Both the position numbers and the translations under genes were made by a program. Positions 25,364-34,186 of a stretch of 64,000 bases of DNA are shown piece by piece; the stretch's first letter is position 1, and every line of letters begins with the position of its first letter. This stretch comes from Diplocloster modestus (lineage in GTDB: Bacteria; Bacillota; Clostridia; Lachnospirales; Lachnospiraceae), in assembly GCF_019042245.1 (NCBI RefSeq), contig NZ_JAHQCX010000010.1, forward strand, positions 1 through 64,000, in the 5' to 3' direction. Under the pieces are notes generated by a model that was not told the DNA's origin, made no database searches, and saw only the letters and a list, made by a program, of their open reading frames with translations.

Positions 25364-27889
25364 TTAAAATCCCTGTACGGTACGGTTTATGATATCATCC
25401 TGAAGCGATTTGGATAAAGTGGTAAATAATGCGCTGTAACCTGCCACACGCACCACCAGGTTTTTATATTTTTCAGGGTGGGCCTGCGCATCCAAAAGTG
25501 TCTCCCTGCTTACTACATTGAACTGCATATGCATACCTTTCTGATCGAAAAACGCCCGTATCAATGACACAAACTTTTGAAGTCCCTCCATACCGCTCAG
25601 CGCTGACGGATGGAACTTCTGGTTAAACAAGGTTCCGTTGGAGGCAATGATATGGTCCAGTCTTGCCACAGAATTCGCTGTGGCAGTAGGACCCATTGTA
25701 TCCTTTCCCTGTACCGGTCCAACACCATCGGCGATCGGAGTATTGGCAAGCCTTCCATCCGGCGTTGCGCCGGTCTGGGCACCCAACGGCACGTTGGCCG
25801 ATACCGGATATAAGCCAGCCTGATACAAGCCGCCTCTGGGATTCCGATAATTCTGCAGGGGCTTCGTATAGTAATAAGCCACTTCCCGGGCAAATGCATC
25901 CACTTCGGGAATATCATTCCCGTACTTGGGTACCTCCTCAATCCATTTGAGAAGCTGGTCATATTTTTTCTTATCCGCTTCGGATACGCTGTTCTCCTTG
26001 ACCGTATTATAGATTACGCGGATTTCATTCGCTCCCACCGTTTGGCCTGCTTCTGCCATTTCTTTGGCAATCTTGGTGGTCAGTGCCTGAAGCCGTTCTT
26101 CGCTTAATCCTTTTCCAAAATTATCATCCAGCGCCTTTTTAAATTCCGCCAGCGTCAATTTTTTCTCGTTAAATACAAGCTGTTTGATGGCCAGCAGCGA
26201 ATCCGTCATATTCGCAATACCGAATCCCTGAGGTCCGGTAAAGTTGTAAACCGCCCCACCTTCCTGTATCGATTTTCCACGTTTGATGCAGTCGTCCACC
26301 ATACAGGATTCAAAAGGCAGCGGACAGCGTTCCGCGTGGGCCACATCGATGGCGTTATCTGCATTTACCATCAGTCCGATGAAATAATCCATCTGCTCCT
26401 TATAGGCACGCAGTAATTCATCAAAGGTCTTCATCGTGTTGATATCCTGCGTCCGAACGCCTACCTGTACGCCATTTTCCATTCCGCTTGAAAATACCAT
26501 CTCCAGCGGCCGGCACATATTGAAGAATGCCGCATCGTGCCAGCCGTCTGTTTTTCCCGCCTTCTGGGGTTCCACACATCCAATAATGTTATAGGTTCTG
26601 GCATCCTCTATGGCAACACCGCGGCTCATCAAAGCCGGGATAATTACCTCATCGTTATAATAAGCAGGCAGTCCCACACCGGTTCTGGTCAGCTTCGCCG
26701 CTTTGATCAGAAATTCATTCGGCGTACCGTTCCATACTCTCACAGAAAGGGACGGAGCCGGCAACTGTGTATGCATGGAGGCTTCAATACACATAAACGA
26801 AAGATCGTTGGTCACATCATTTCCTTCCTCATCCTGCCCGCCTGCGATCAAGTTCTGGAACATGCTGTAGCCCGCAAAGCCTTCCGCAGAATCCTTATCT
26901 CTTACCTTACTCAGATCGTTTAATTTTACCCAGACACAATCCATCAGCTCCTGGGCAAATTCACGGGTAAGCTTCCCGGATTTACGGTCCGCATCATAAA
27001 ACGGATACATATACTGATCAAACCGTCCGGGAGAGATCGAATGGCCGGAAGATTCTGTCTGAATCAGCATCTGTACAAACCAGAAAGACTGGCAGGCCTC
27101 ATAGAAAGATCTGGCTGGTTTTGCCGGTACCCGTGCGCAATTCTGGGCGATCATTAGCAACTCTAATTTCCGCTGTTTGTCGCTCTCTTTTGATGCCTCT
27201 TCCAATGCCAGCGCAGCATAACGGTAGGCGTAATCAATAGCGCCTTGGCAGCATAAGATAACGGCTTCCAGAAAATGAGACTTTTTCGCATAATCCGCAT
27301 CTGTTATTTTGCAGGCATCCAGTTCAGCCTGTGCTTTCGCCTTGATTCCCTCGAAGCCAATCTGCAGCACTTCTTCGTATTTCACTGTCACGTGCCCGAT
27401 ACCATTGTAAAAATAATTACCAGGCGTGAAAATATTATGATCAATGGCAACCAGTGTTTCCGGTGCCATATAAGCGGTAGCCAGTTCACTGGTGGTCTTA
27501 CCTTTCCAATATTGATAAATCTCATGGAGCTTTTTCTTCGTGTCTTCTGACATATAAAAGGGATCGGCGTCCCTCGCTGCAACAGTATCAAATTCGTTTT
27601 CCAGCCATTCAAATGAATACTCCGGAAAAACCTGACAGCTTCTTGGCGCTATCGAATTACTGCCCACGATCAACTCATCCGGACGAATAGTAATCGGAAG
27701 CTCCCGGCAAATTTTATAGAAAGCCTTCGCCCTTCTGGTAATGACCGGTTCCCCTTCTGTTTCCTTATAACTATCCGTCAGCAAAACAGCACGATCCGCC
27801 TCAATCACCGGCATTTTCCCATATAGATGATCAATCAGTTTCTGAATTCTCGGACTCTTTTCAATGTCTCCATCATAAAATTTTTTCAC
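25364..27889 (-). CDS. B12-independent glycerol/1,2-propanediol dehydratase (glycyl radical enzyme)
   Basis: An 841-residue glycyl radical enzyme. Key residues are the active-site Cys and Glu in IIGCVEPQKAGKT, the catalytic His in IDHNIFTPGN, a second His in SSGHSISPGRFDQY, the Asp in DGWHDAAFFN, and the glycyl radical loop RVAGYSALF near the C-terminus. GCVEPQ with GWHDAAFFN is the signature of glycerol and propanediol dehydratases, as distinct from choline lyase or pyruvate formate-lyase. The reaction converts 1,2-propanediol to propionaldehyde or glycerol to 3-hydroxypropionaldehyde without cobalamin. It starts at GTG with AGGAGG eight bases upstream. It follows the pduO-like gene by 52 bases in the same operon as a complete B12-dependent dehydratase. 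Confidence 0.93.
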   Translation of the reverse strand: MKKFYDGDIEKSPRIQKLIDHLYGKMPVIEADRAVLLTDSYKETEGEPVITRRAKAFYKICRELPITIRPDELIVGSNSIAPRSCQVFPEYSFEWLENEFDTVAARDADPFYMSEDTKKKLHEIYQYWKGKTTSELATAYMAPETLVAIDHNIFTPGNYFYNGIGHVTVKYEEVLQIGFEGIKAKAQAELDACKITDADYAKKSHFLEAVILCCQGAIDYAYRYAALALEEASKESDKQRKLELLMIAQNCARVPAKPARSFYEACQSFWFVQMLIQTESSGHSISPGRFDQYMYPFYDADRKSGKLTREFAQELMDCVWVKLNDLSKVRDKDSAEGFAGYSMFQNLIAGGQDEEGNDVTNDLSFMCIEASMHTQLPAPSLSVRVWNGTPNEFLIKAAKLTRTGVGLPAYYNDEVIIPALMSRGVAIEDARTYNIIGCVEPQKAGKTDGWHDAAFFNMCRPLEMVFSSGMENGVQVGVRTQDINTMKTFDELLRAYKEQMDYFIGLMVNADNAIDVAHAERCPLPFESCMVDDCIKRGKSIQEGGAVYNFTGPQGFGIANMTDSLLAIKQLVFNEKKLTLAEFKKALDDNFGKGLSEERLQALTTKIAKEMAEAGQTVGANEIRVIYNTVKENSVSEADKKKYDQLLKWIEEVPKYGNDIPEVDAFAREVAYYYTKPLQNYRNPRGGLYQAGLYPVSANVPLGAQTGATPDGRLANTPIADGVGPVQGKDTMGPTATANSVARLDHIIASNGTLFNQKFHPSALSGMEGLQKFVSLIRAFFDQKGMHMQFNVVSRETLLDAQAHPEKYKNLVVRVAGYSALFTTLSKSLQDDIINRTVQGF

Positions 27890-27941
27890 TACTTTTACCT
27901 CCTAAAGTATTATTTTATCGGACATTTTACCTGCATTTTTC

Positions 27942-29039
27942 TCACTGCTGCAATAAATCCTTTAATATCTGCTGACCATACTGCGCCAACTCATGATCCT
28001 GTTCGCCTGTTCCACCGCTGATCCCTAGTCCGCCGATAATCGTATCCCCTGCTTTTAAGGGGATGCCGCCGCCAAAAATAATCAGCCGGCCGTTATCGGC
28101 TTTGTCTACACCGTAGAAGGTACCGCCCGGCTGCGCTAACGCGCTCAATTCCATCGTAGACATTTTCACCGCTACCGAGGTGTACGCCTTCTTCATCGCT
28201 ATATCAAAGCTTGCCAGGAACGCGCCGTCCATCACATGAACCGCCACCGGATTACCCTCCGGCGTACAGATGGCGATCACGGAAGGAAGCCCCATCTGCA
28301 GCGCATGCAGCTCTATTTTCTCTATCAGCTTTTTCGCCAGGTCCAGACCCACACGACCAGGAGTTCCCAGCCTGTGCAGAACAGCCTGCACCAGCGCCTC
28401 ATTCATTTCTTTCATCTGCATTCCGTCCTGTCCCTTCATTTGTGCATCCCCTGCCGGATTCTGCAAAGCAGCGGTTTCCTGGGTTCTCTTTTCCTGGGAT
28501 TTCTGACTATCTGCAGGCTGATCCTGCTGCCGATTACTTTCGGAGTAGTCCGTATACCTGGCCAACACATAGAGATAATCGGCCAGCCGGTTCATATACT
28601 GTTTTATGATCAGGTCGCCGCCGTATTTTTTATCCACAGCCACCAGCCAGCGCTCCGCTCTTCTGGCCACGGTCCGGGCCACATCCATCTGCGCCGAACG
28701 CCTGGTCTTACCGGGAAGGATAAACTTCTTTTCCCGCTCAAACAGGCTCTCCAGGCGGTTGATCTCCTGTTCCAGAGCCGTGACTTCATCCTTACTCAGC
28801 CGGTAATCCTTATTGAACGGATCCGCCACCTTCGCCATCACCGTCATCAGATTATTCTGAATCCGCTCCAGAAACTTAACAACATTCGTCTGGTCCGTAT
28901 CTGCCTTGACAAGCCCCAGGTTGCTGGTCAGCTCATCAATGGTCCCCAGCAGCTGGATCCGGTCATCGGATTTTGATATATTTTTTTCTTTCATAAGACT
29001 GGTCATTCCACTGTCGCCGGTTCTAGTATAAATGCTCAT
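27942..29039 (-). CDS. pduO: PduO-type cobalamin adenosyltransferase with GlcG/HbpS-like domain
   Basis: A 365-residue two-domain protein. Residues 1-175 are a PduO-type ATP:cob(I)alamin adenosyltransferase, with the ATP loop YTRTGDSGMTSL, ILPGKTRRSAQMDVARTVARRAER and MNRLADYLYVLAR. A Gln/Ala/Lys-rich linker (about 176-215) leads to a C-terminal GlcG/HbpS (DUF336) domain ending in GGGIPLKAGDTIIGGLGISGG, which in PduO can bind heme. It regenerates adenosylcobalamin for the neighbouring dehydratase. The start overlaps the stop of the upstream small reactivase gene by four bases (ATGA), so translation is coupled. Confidence 0.93.
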   Translation of the reverse strand: MSIYTRTGDSGMTSLMKEKNISKSDDRIQLLGTIDELTSNLGLVKADTDQTNVVKFLERIQNNLMTVMAKVADPFNKDYRLSKDEVTALEQEINRLESLFEREKKFILPGKTRRSAQMDVARTVARRAERWLVAVDKKYGGDLIIKQYMNRLADYLYVLARYTDYSESNRQQDQPADSQKSQEKRTQETAALQNPAGDAQMKGQDGMQMKEMNEALVQAVLHRLGTPGRVGLDLAKKLIEKIELHALQMGLPSVIAICTPEGNPVAVHVMDGAFLASFDIAMKKAYTSVAVKMSTMELSALAQPGGTFYGVDKADNGRLIIFGGGIPLKAGDTIIGGLGISGGTGEQDHELAQYGQQILKDLLQQ

Positions 29040-29374
29040 ACGTCATTCCCCTTAAATTTCTGGCGTTTGACCGCCCTGGCACTGTTTGCCCCTAATGCGC
29101 GGCACTGTTCTCTGCCGGGATGTACGATCTTGAATATATTCTGCCCTTTCGGAATCTTCCGAAGCTGCATCGCAGCCGTATCCCCAGCGATCCCGATTCC
29201 GGAACCGAGAACCGACTCCTCCGCGGCGGCATATGCTAACGCGTCCACATCCTGCACCGGCATTTCCCGCACCTCGTAGGGTACACCCTCTTCTTCGATT
29301 CCCGCGCAGATCTCATGGAGCAGATCCGTCCGGGCATCCGATATATAGATAAAAATACTTGGTTTATTCATCAT
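29036..29374 (-). CDS. pduH: Diol dehydratase reactivase, small subunit
   Basis: A subunit of about 112 residues starting MMNKPSIFIYISDARTD. The chosen start (29374) overlaps the end of the large subunit gene; ATG codons at 29380 and 29371 are also possible, and the long frame to 29485 is a shadow. The chain contains GSGIGIAGDTAAMQLRKIP and REQCRALGANSARAVKRQKF, typical of PduH/DdrB. With PduG it swaps damaged cobalamin out of the dehydratase, using ATP hydrolysis by the large subunit. Confidence 0.88.
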   Translation of the reverse strand: MMNKPSIFIYISDARTDLLHEICAGIEEEGVPYEVREMPVQDVDALAYAAAEESVLGSGIGIAGDTAAMQLRKIPKGQNIFKIVHPGREQCRALGANSARAVKRQKFKGNDV

Positions 29375-31190
29375 CAACATGGCTATCACCCAGATAAGAT
29401 AAAACCAGTCCGGTGGCCACCGCATTCCTGGGGCCCTCCGTCCGGCGGATATTGCCGCGGCCGCAGACGATCCGGTATTCGGCAAATTTCTCCATCAGCA
29501 TTTCCGGTATTTCAAAATCCTCCGCCGATCCGCCCACCAATACGACGTTCGGTATATTCCTAAGATCCTGTTCCGGCGCCACCGCCTGAAGCGCTCTGAC
29601 GGCATTGGTCACGAAAACTTTCCGCTTGGCTTCCCGCCGCACCGCAGCGATCTTTTCCATCGGGATATCCTCGTCAATCCGGATCATTTCTTTTCCGGTC
29701 AGCAGGACTACGCTGCCGAAATATTTCGGTTCAATCGCATCCGGGAAAAACTCAATGGCTCCGCTTTCCAACCGCATATGGAACAGGCTCTCCACTTTAG
29801 CCAGCGGATACCGCTTAATCTGTTCCGCTGTGTTTTTGCTGTGAAGCCCCAGTTCGACCTGAATCAGCATGGTAACTAACTCTCCGGCTCCTGCCTGATG
29901 CACCATCCGCACGGTTCCTTTCGGGGTCATTACCGCCGCATCGGTGGAACCGCCTCCCAGATCCAGTATCGCCAGAGGAAGCCTGGTTCCCGGTGTCGTC
30001 ATAGCGCCCAGCGCAGCCATAACCGCCTCCACGCCCGCCACCTTTACCTTCGTCTTAAGCTGTCTTCGCAGCTCATCCGCGATCTTTTCCATGGGAAGCT
30101 GTCTGGTTTTTACCATGGCGGCGATTCCCACCGCTTTCTCCAGACAGGTTTCCCCTGCCAGGGCACCTGATATCACCACCGGCGCCAGCGTATCCACGGC
30201 CAGCAGATCCGTGATGCGGATTTCTTCCTGATTCTCGTCGGAGACCGTGCTCATTCCCTTTTTGATCCGGGCCAGCATGTTTCCTACATTTGTCTGCTCC
30301 TGCCCGCGAATATCCCTGATCTCGCCGGCCTGTGCAAGCGCCTGCATGATGGCGTCCGCTCCCGCGTCAATATTTACGGTCTGGTCTTTCTCTGCCTCTA
30401 TGTAGATCTCACCTGCCGGCAGGATCTGTTCCCGGACATTGCCGTGAGGTGTCTTTATCACCACGGCGCTGCGTTTCCCGATCAGGCTCTTGGCTATGGG
30501 TGTAACCGTTTTTGTCTCCTGGGCGTCAATCTCCAGAAGCGTGGCGATTCCATATGGGTTCGACAGCATACGCACGCTGGAACCGGCCATAGCCACCTCC
30601 AGTGCCGCCAGCTTTCCCTCCGGGATCTTTTCTATATACCGGACTTCATCCACGATAGGAATCTTGCGTTCCAGCCGGTTTTCCACCAGCACGGCCTCGT
30701 CCGCCTGCAGAATCATCCCGGTTACATTTCTGGCCTGCGCATAGCGGTTCAGCGTATCCGCCACCTCTTCATAGGAGCAGCTCTTATCCGCCATGACAAT
30801 ATAAGGCGTGTAGGAATTGCCCTGTTTCAGATGTCCGAGGGAAATCGTGCGTCCCACTGCCTGCCCCTCACCTGCCGGGGTGGAGGGGTTATGCCCGATC
30901 ATGGAGGATTCCGTGATAATCGTCTCCGTAATCGTCTCCATTGCGGTATCCCCGATTACCGGAGCCGCCTCATTGATACGAATCAGCGATATCTCACCGG
31001 CAGACATATTCAGTTTTTCACAGGCCTCTTTTAAAGCGGCCAGAATTCCTGCGACATTGGCCTGGGTCCCCTTGGTTCCGGTCGTCATCTTCGATGCGCT
31101 TCCCAGAAAATGTAGCCTGCCGTTTTCTAAAGCCGCGATACAGACTTCCGTTGTGGAATTGCCAATGTCTACGCCTGCAATATAGTTCAA
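29364..31190 (-). CDS. pduG: Diol dehydratase reactivase, large subunit
   Basis: A 608-residue protein, matching the roughly 610 residues of DdrA/PduG. The actin/Hsp70-like ATPase core is visible in AGVDIGNSTTEVCIA at the N-terminus and LAILDLGGGSTDAAVM in the second half, with VVLVGGSAEDFEIPE near the end. It starts at TTG (31190), overlapping the stop of the small dehydratase subunit (TTGA), which implies strict translational coupling. Together with PduH it reactivates inactivated holoenzyme by releasing the damaged cofactor. Confidence 0.94.
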   Translation of the reverse strand: MNYIAGVDIGNSTTEVCIAALENGRLHFLGSASKMTTGTKGTQANVAGILAALKEACEKLNMSAGEISLIRINEAAPVIGDTAMETITETIITESSMIGHNPSTPAGEGQAVGRTISLGHLKQGNSYTPYIVMADKSCSYEEVADTLNRYAQARNVTGMILQADEAVLVENRLERKIPIVDEVRYIEKIPEGKLAALEVAMAGSSVRMLSNPYGIATLLEIDAQETKTVTPIAKSLIGKRSAVVIKTPHGNVREQILPAGEIYIEAEKDQTVNIDAGADAIMQALAQAGEIRDIRGQEQTNVGNMLARIKKGMSTVSDENQEEIRITDLLAVDTLAPVVISGALAGETCLEKAVGIAAMVKTRQLPMEKIADELRRQLKTKVKVAGVEAVMAALGAMTTPGTRLPLAILDLGGGSTDAAVMTPKGTVRMVHQAGAGELVTMLIQVELGLHSKNTAEQIKRYPLAKVESLFHMRLESGAIEFFPDAIEPKYFGSVVLLTGKEMIRIDEDIPMEKIAAVRREAKRKVFVTNAVRALQAVAPEQDLRNIPNVVLVGGSAEDFEIPEMLMEKFAEYRIVCGRGNIRRTEGPRNAVATGLVLSYLGDSHVDDE

Positions 31191-31579
31191 AGAAGAATCC
31201 CTCTCTTTTCATAGATATCCGCCGCCTCCAGCACAAGCTTCGCACAATTCGGCGCGTGATATTTTTCCAGAAGATCCTTTGCGATCGTCACCAGCTCTAA
31301 TTTCGTCGAGCGGTTCGGCCGCAGCTTGTCATACATGTGTAAAATCACATCGTCCGGTACATCCACCAGTTCAGATGCCCGTTCAAAATTCGCTGCCAGC
31401 GCAGGATTATCGCTGTCTTTTGCTACCTGCCCCTGATTATACAACATTTCCTTGGATATCTTTATATCCTCCGGAGAGACATGCCCTTTGCGGATCTCAT
31501 CCAAAGTGATTTCGTCTAATTTTTTTCCTGTTTTGGAGCGGATCGAATCCGCTTCATATTCTCCTAACGGATATCTCAT
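31187..31579 (-). CDS. pduE: B12-dependent diol/glycerol dehydratase, small subunit
   Basis: A 130-residue subunit, shorter than PduE (about 172) and nearer to DhaE (about 141). It begins MRYPLGEYEADSIRSKTGK with the family pattern (YPL, then SGK-like), continues LDEITLDEIRKGHV and ends in the helical APNCAKLVLEAADIYEKRG. It completes the alpha2-beta2-gamma2 dehydratase. It follows the medium subunit by three bases, with GGAGG inside the preceding stop region. The absence of the N-terminal extension found in enterobacterial PduE is normal for glycerol-type enzymes. Confidence 0.92.
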   Translation of the reverse strand: MRYPLGEYEADSIRSKTGKKLDEITLDEIRKGHVSPEDIKISKEMLYNQGQVAKDSDNPALAANFERASELVDVPDDVILHMYDKLRPNRSTKLELVTIAKDLLEKYHAPNCAKLVLEAADIYEKRGILL

Positions 31580-31582
31580 GCT

Positions 31583-32218
31583 CTATACCTCCGCCCATTC
31601 GATATAGGGAATATTCTTATCTACCTGTTCCGTTTCCTTAATATGCATCAGCGCTGCCTTTACCTGATAGGAAGCCCGGACCATCGGATCGTTTCGTCCT
31701 TCCATCGGAGTAACCTTCTCCCCTTTTCCGTACTTAGCCGCGTTGGCTCCGATCTTCCGGTAACTTTCAAGCGTCATCAGCGGCGCCTGAGGAAAAAGCT
31801 CCAGATTGGACAACGGATACAGATCTTTCTGGTGGATAACCGCCGTCCCTTTGGACTGCAGGCCGATTCCCACGCCGGAACCGCTCAGTTTGGCGGCTTC
31901 CAGACCCATGAAGCAGACGTCAGAGGTTTTCAGGATCTTCACCACTCTGGGTACCATCCCTTCTTCCTCGATTCCCGCCTCGATATTTTTCAGCACTTCC
32001 TTTAAATCAAGGCCGTTGATGGTATGATTGATTTCTCTTTGAAAAGCCGGCCCTACGCCGATCACCACTTCCTTGGGATCCGTGCCTTTATGGGCCGCAG
32101 GATATCCTTCATAGGAGGTTTTCGGATTCTGGGGATGCTGATTTTCGCTCCCCTGACCGTTGATTTGTTTTACTACGATTTCCGTAATCTGTTTGATCAG
32201 CTGCTCGTTGATTTCCAT
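31583..32218 (-). CDS. pduD: B12-dependent diol/glycerol dehydratase, medium subunit
   Basis: A 211-residue subunit. The catalytic-domain pattern VIGVGPAFQREINHTINGL and SGSGVGIGLQSKGTAVIHQ is that of PduD/DhaC. The first 20 residues, MEINEQLIKQITEIVVKQIN, form an amphipathic helix closely resembling the PduD N-terminal peptide that targets the enzyme to propanediol microcompartments; a Gln/Asn/Pro-rich linker of about 30 residues follows. No shell protein is encoded in this window. The start has GGAGGTGTATCC ahead of it and the large subunit ends 12 bases upstream. Confidence 0.93.
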   Translation of the reverse strand: MEINEQLIKQITEIVVKQINGQGSENQHPQNPKTSYEGYPAAHKGTDPKEVVIGVGPAFQREINHTINGLDLKEVLKNIEAGIEEEGMVPRVVKILKTSDVCFMGLEAAKLSGSGVGIGLQSKGTAVIHQKDLYPLSNLELFPQAPLMTLESYRKIGANAAKYGKGEKVTPMEGRNDPMVRASYQVKAALMHIKETEQVDKNIPYIEWAEV

Positions 32219-32229
32219 GGATACACCTC

Positions 32230-33894
32230 CTAAAATTGATTCGGGTCGATTCTGTGCGGAATCGCCTTAATCTCTTCCCAGCGTTCACCGCTGACCCGGT
32301 ATCCGGTACCCGGCCCCAGATAATCATTCGGCAGGTTTACTCCGGACATCACATGGAAATCCGTATCCAGGATCGCCGATGTCTGCATGTAATCACCGGC
32401 CACACGCTGCTTTAACATACTCAGGATGCTTTCCGCCACATCAGAAAAACCACTCTCATCCAGCGCTTTTACAATATCGATGCCAGTGACGCCCCGGTTC
32501 ATCATCTCTTCCACAGCGATCAAGTCCGCAGCCGCATCCCTGGACAGCGTATCCTTACTTCCATGGGCATAGGTGACGGCTTCCACCTGTTCGTCGGTGA
32601 TCTCGGTCAGCCCCAGGTAACGGAACACAGCCTGAACCGCTCTGGCCGCTTTATTCCTGACGGCGATCACTTCCTCTTCCTTCACCGGGCGCAGACCGCC
32701 GTCCACCTGCATGTCCCGCTGTAATACATTATAATCGTCAAAGTCCTCGGCGTCAAAATTTGACCCTGCGAACATATTATCATAGTTGGGTTCTCCCGCG
32801 TAACCGGAGAATATAAAATCGGTACCAGGCATGAACTGCAGCATGGTTCTCGCCGTACGCCGCATATCGGAATGGGAAAAGCTCTGATCATTGGAGGACG
32901 CGCACTCCAATCCCAGCATGGAAGCCACCAGATTCTCTCCCAGCACTTCCCGGATCCCCGAAGGCACGCTGGCCGGGATGCCGATACAGCTGACCGATCC
33001 GTTCTGGATCCCCTGGGAGCCGCCGCCTTTGGTCACATACAGGCATCTGCATTCCAGATACAGCATGGACTTTTGTTCCGCATTTCCCATCAGCACCTCC
33101 GAGCCCGCCCCGGATGTAAACCGGGTCTTTAATCCTCTGGATGCGTAAGCCGCGTTCAAAAACGCCTTGGAATAAGGGGTGTCATCCCCGTCCACAAACA
33201 CCTGCTCGGTTCCATACACAGAGATCGTCTCGGCATAGGTGGTAAATCCGCGGATTCCCAGTTCCAGCTCCGTCGCTTCCTCCGAAGAACACTGGGTGAG
33301 CACACCCCTTCTGCCGGCCTGGGCCCCGATCAGCAGGGCGATCGCATTAAACGGGGCGTATCTGGCGGTACTCATGGTGGTCTCCTCTTCCCGGAAACCT
33401 CTTAAGGCTCCCTCCGCCGCGTCCGCAGCGATCTGAGCCGGATCATCCTTCAGATTCGTAATGTGCGCCTGGTTCGCAGGGGTCTTTCTGGCCCGCATCT
33501 TCTGCATGGCCATCATCATTTCCACTACATTTAATTCATTGATCACTTCCACCATCTTGGCGGGGGTGATCCCGGATACCACTTTCATTATCTCTTTCCG
33601 GGAAACGCGGATGTCTACCAGCATCCTCGCGATTTCCAGAGAGGAGATCTCCATGGATGCCTCGGCCCGGTCGATCCGGATCGCATAGTCCGCAATAAAC
33701 TGGTCGATAAAGTCGAAGTCTTCCCGTTTCTTTCCATCTAATTCCACGATCACACCATCCCGGATGGAAATGGAAGGCTTCGGATCGTAGGGGCTTTTCA
33801 TAGCGATAAATCCTTTTTCCGGCCATTCGTCAATAAATCCGTCCTGATTCACCGGCCTTGCATTCAAAACATTGATTCTCTTTGATCTGCTCAT
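32230..33894 (-). CDS. pduC: B12-dependent diol/glycerol dehydratase, large (catalytic) subunit
   Basis: A 554-residue alpha subunit starting MSRSKRINVLNARPVNQDGF at 33894 (AAAGGTG upstream); the longer frame to 33963 runs into the 5' leader. Length and sequence match PduC/PddA (554). The TIM-barrel motifs PVNQDGFIDEW, TSGAGSEVLMG, GGGSQGIQNGSVSCIGIP and CASSNDQSFSHSDMRRTAR are intact. The enzyme uses adenosylcobalamin to dehydrate 1,2-diols or glycerol to aldehydes. It is the first gene of an eight-gene operon running to 24493, with a consensus promoter about 130 bp upstream. Whether it prefers glycerol or propanediol cannot be decided by eye. Confidence 0.94.
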   Translation of the reverse strand: MSRSKRINVLNARPVNQDGFIDEWPEKGFIAMKSPYDPKPSISIRDGVIVELDGKKREDFDFIDQFIADYAIRIDRAEASMEISSLEIARMLVDIRVSRKEIMKVVSGITPAKMVEVINELNVVEMMMAMQKMRARKTPANQAHITNLKDDPAQIAADAAEGALRGFREEETTMSTARYAPFNAIALLIGAQAGRRGVLTQCSSEEATELELGIRGFTTYAETISVYGTEQVFVDGDDTPYSKAFLNAAYASRGLKTRFTSGAGSEVLMGNAEQKSMLYLECRCLYVTKGGGSQGIQNGSVSCIGIPASVPSGIREVLGENLVASMLGLECASSNDQSFSHSDMRRTARTMLQFMPGTDFIFSGYAGEPNYDNMFAGSNFDAEDFDDYNVLQRDMQVDGGLRPVKEEEVIAVRNKAARAVQAVFRYLGLTEITDEQVEAVTYAHGSKDTLSRDAAADLIAVEEMMNRGVTGIDIVKALDESGFSDVAESILSMLKQRVAGDYMQTSAILDTDFHVMSGVNLPNDYLGPGTGYRVSGERWEEIKAIPHRIDPNQF

Positions 33895-34019
33895 AGATTT
33901 CACCTTTATTTTAGTTTCATTTCTCTGATTCGTATGTATACTTTTCAGCATACCGTAACACATGTGATTCTATTTTCACCTGGAAAAGAGGATACTTCTC
34001 CGAGTTTTCTGTTAGTACA

Positions 34020-34048
34020 ATTATATAAAAAACCAACTGAAATGTCAA
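34020..34048 (-). promoter_or_regulatory. Consensus sigma-A promoter of the dual-dehydratase operon
   Basis: On the minus strand TTGACA (34048-34043) and TATAAT (34025-34020) are separated by exactly 17 bases, a perfect match to the consensus. Transcription would start near 34013, giving a leader of about 120 nt before pduC. I saw no cobalamin riboswitch features in that leader. Confidence 0.85.
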
Positions 34049-34130
34049 CACGAAACAAAGAAATTTCCACACAAACCCAACACAATCCAACAAGTATTGA
34101 GGGGAATTGCTGCTCGCAAGCTGGAAAACA

Positions 34131-34167
34131 CGGAAGCCGGATTCAGGTATCAAGAATCCGGCTTCCG
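34131..34167 (-). terminator. Intrinsic terminator of the ferredoxin/rubredoxin genes
   Basis: A 13-bp stem (CGGAAGCCGGATT with its reverse complement) around an 11-base loop, 20 bases past the ferredoxin stop codon on the minus strand, followed there by TGTTTTCC. It also has a T-rich flank on the other strand. Confidence 0.75.
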
Positions 34168-34186
34168 TATTTTCCTAAGCTGCTGT

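Noticed and set aside
33895..34130. Cobalamin riboswitch ahead of pduC
   Set aside because: I looked for the B12-box pattern and extended helices and found neither in this AT-rich leader of about 120 nt.
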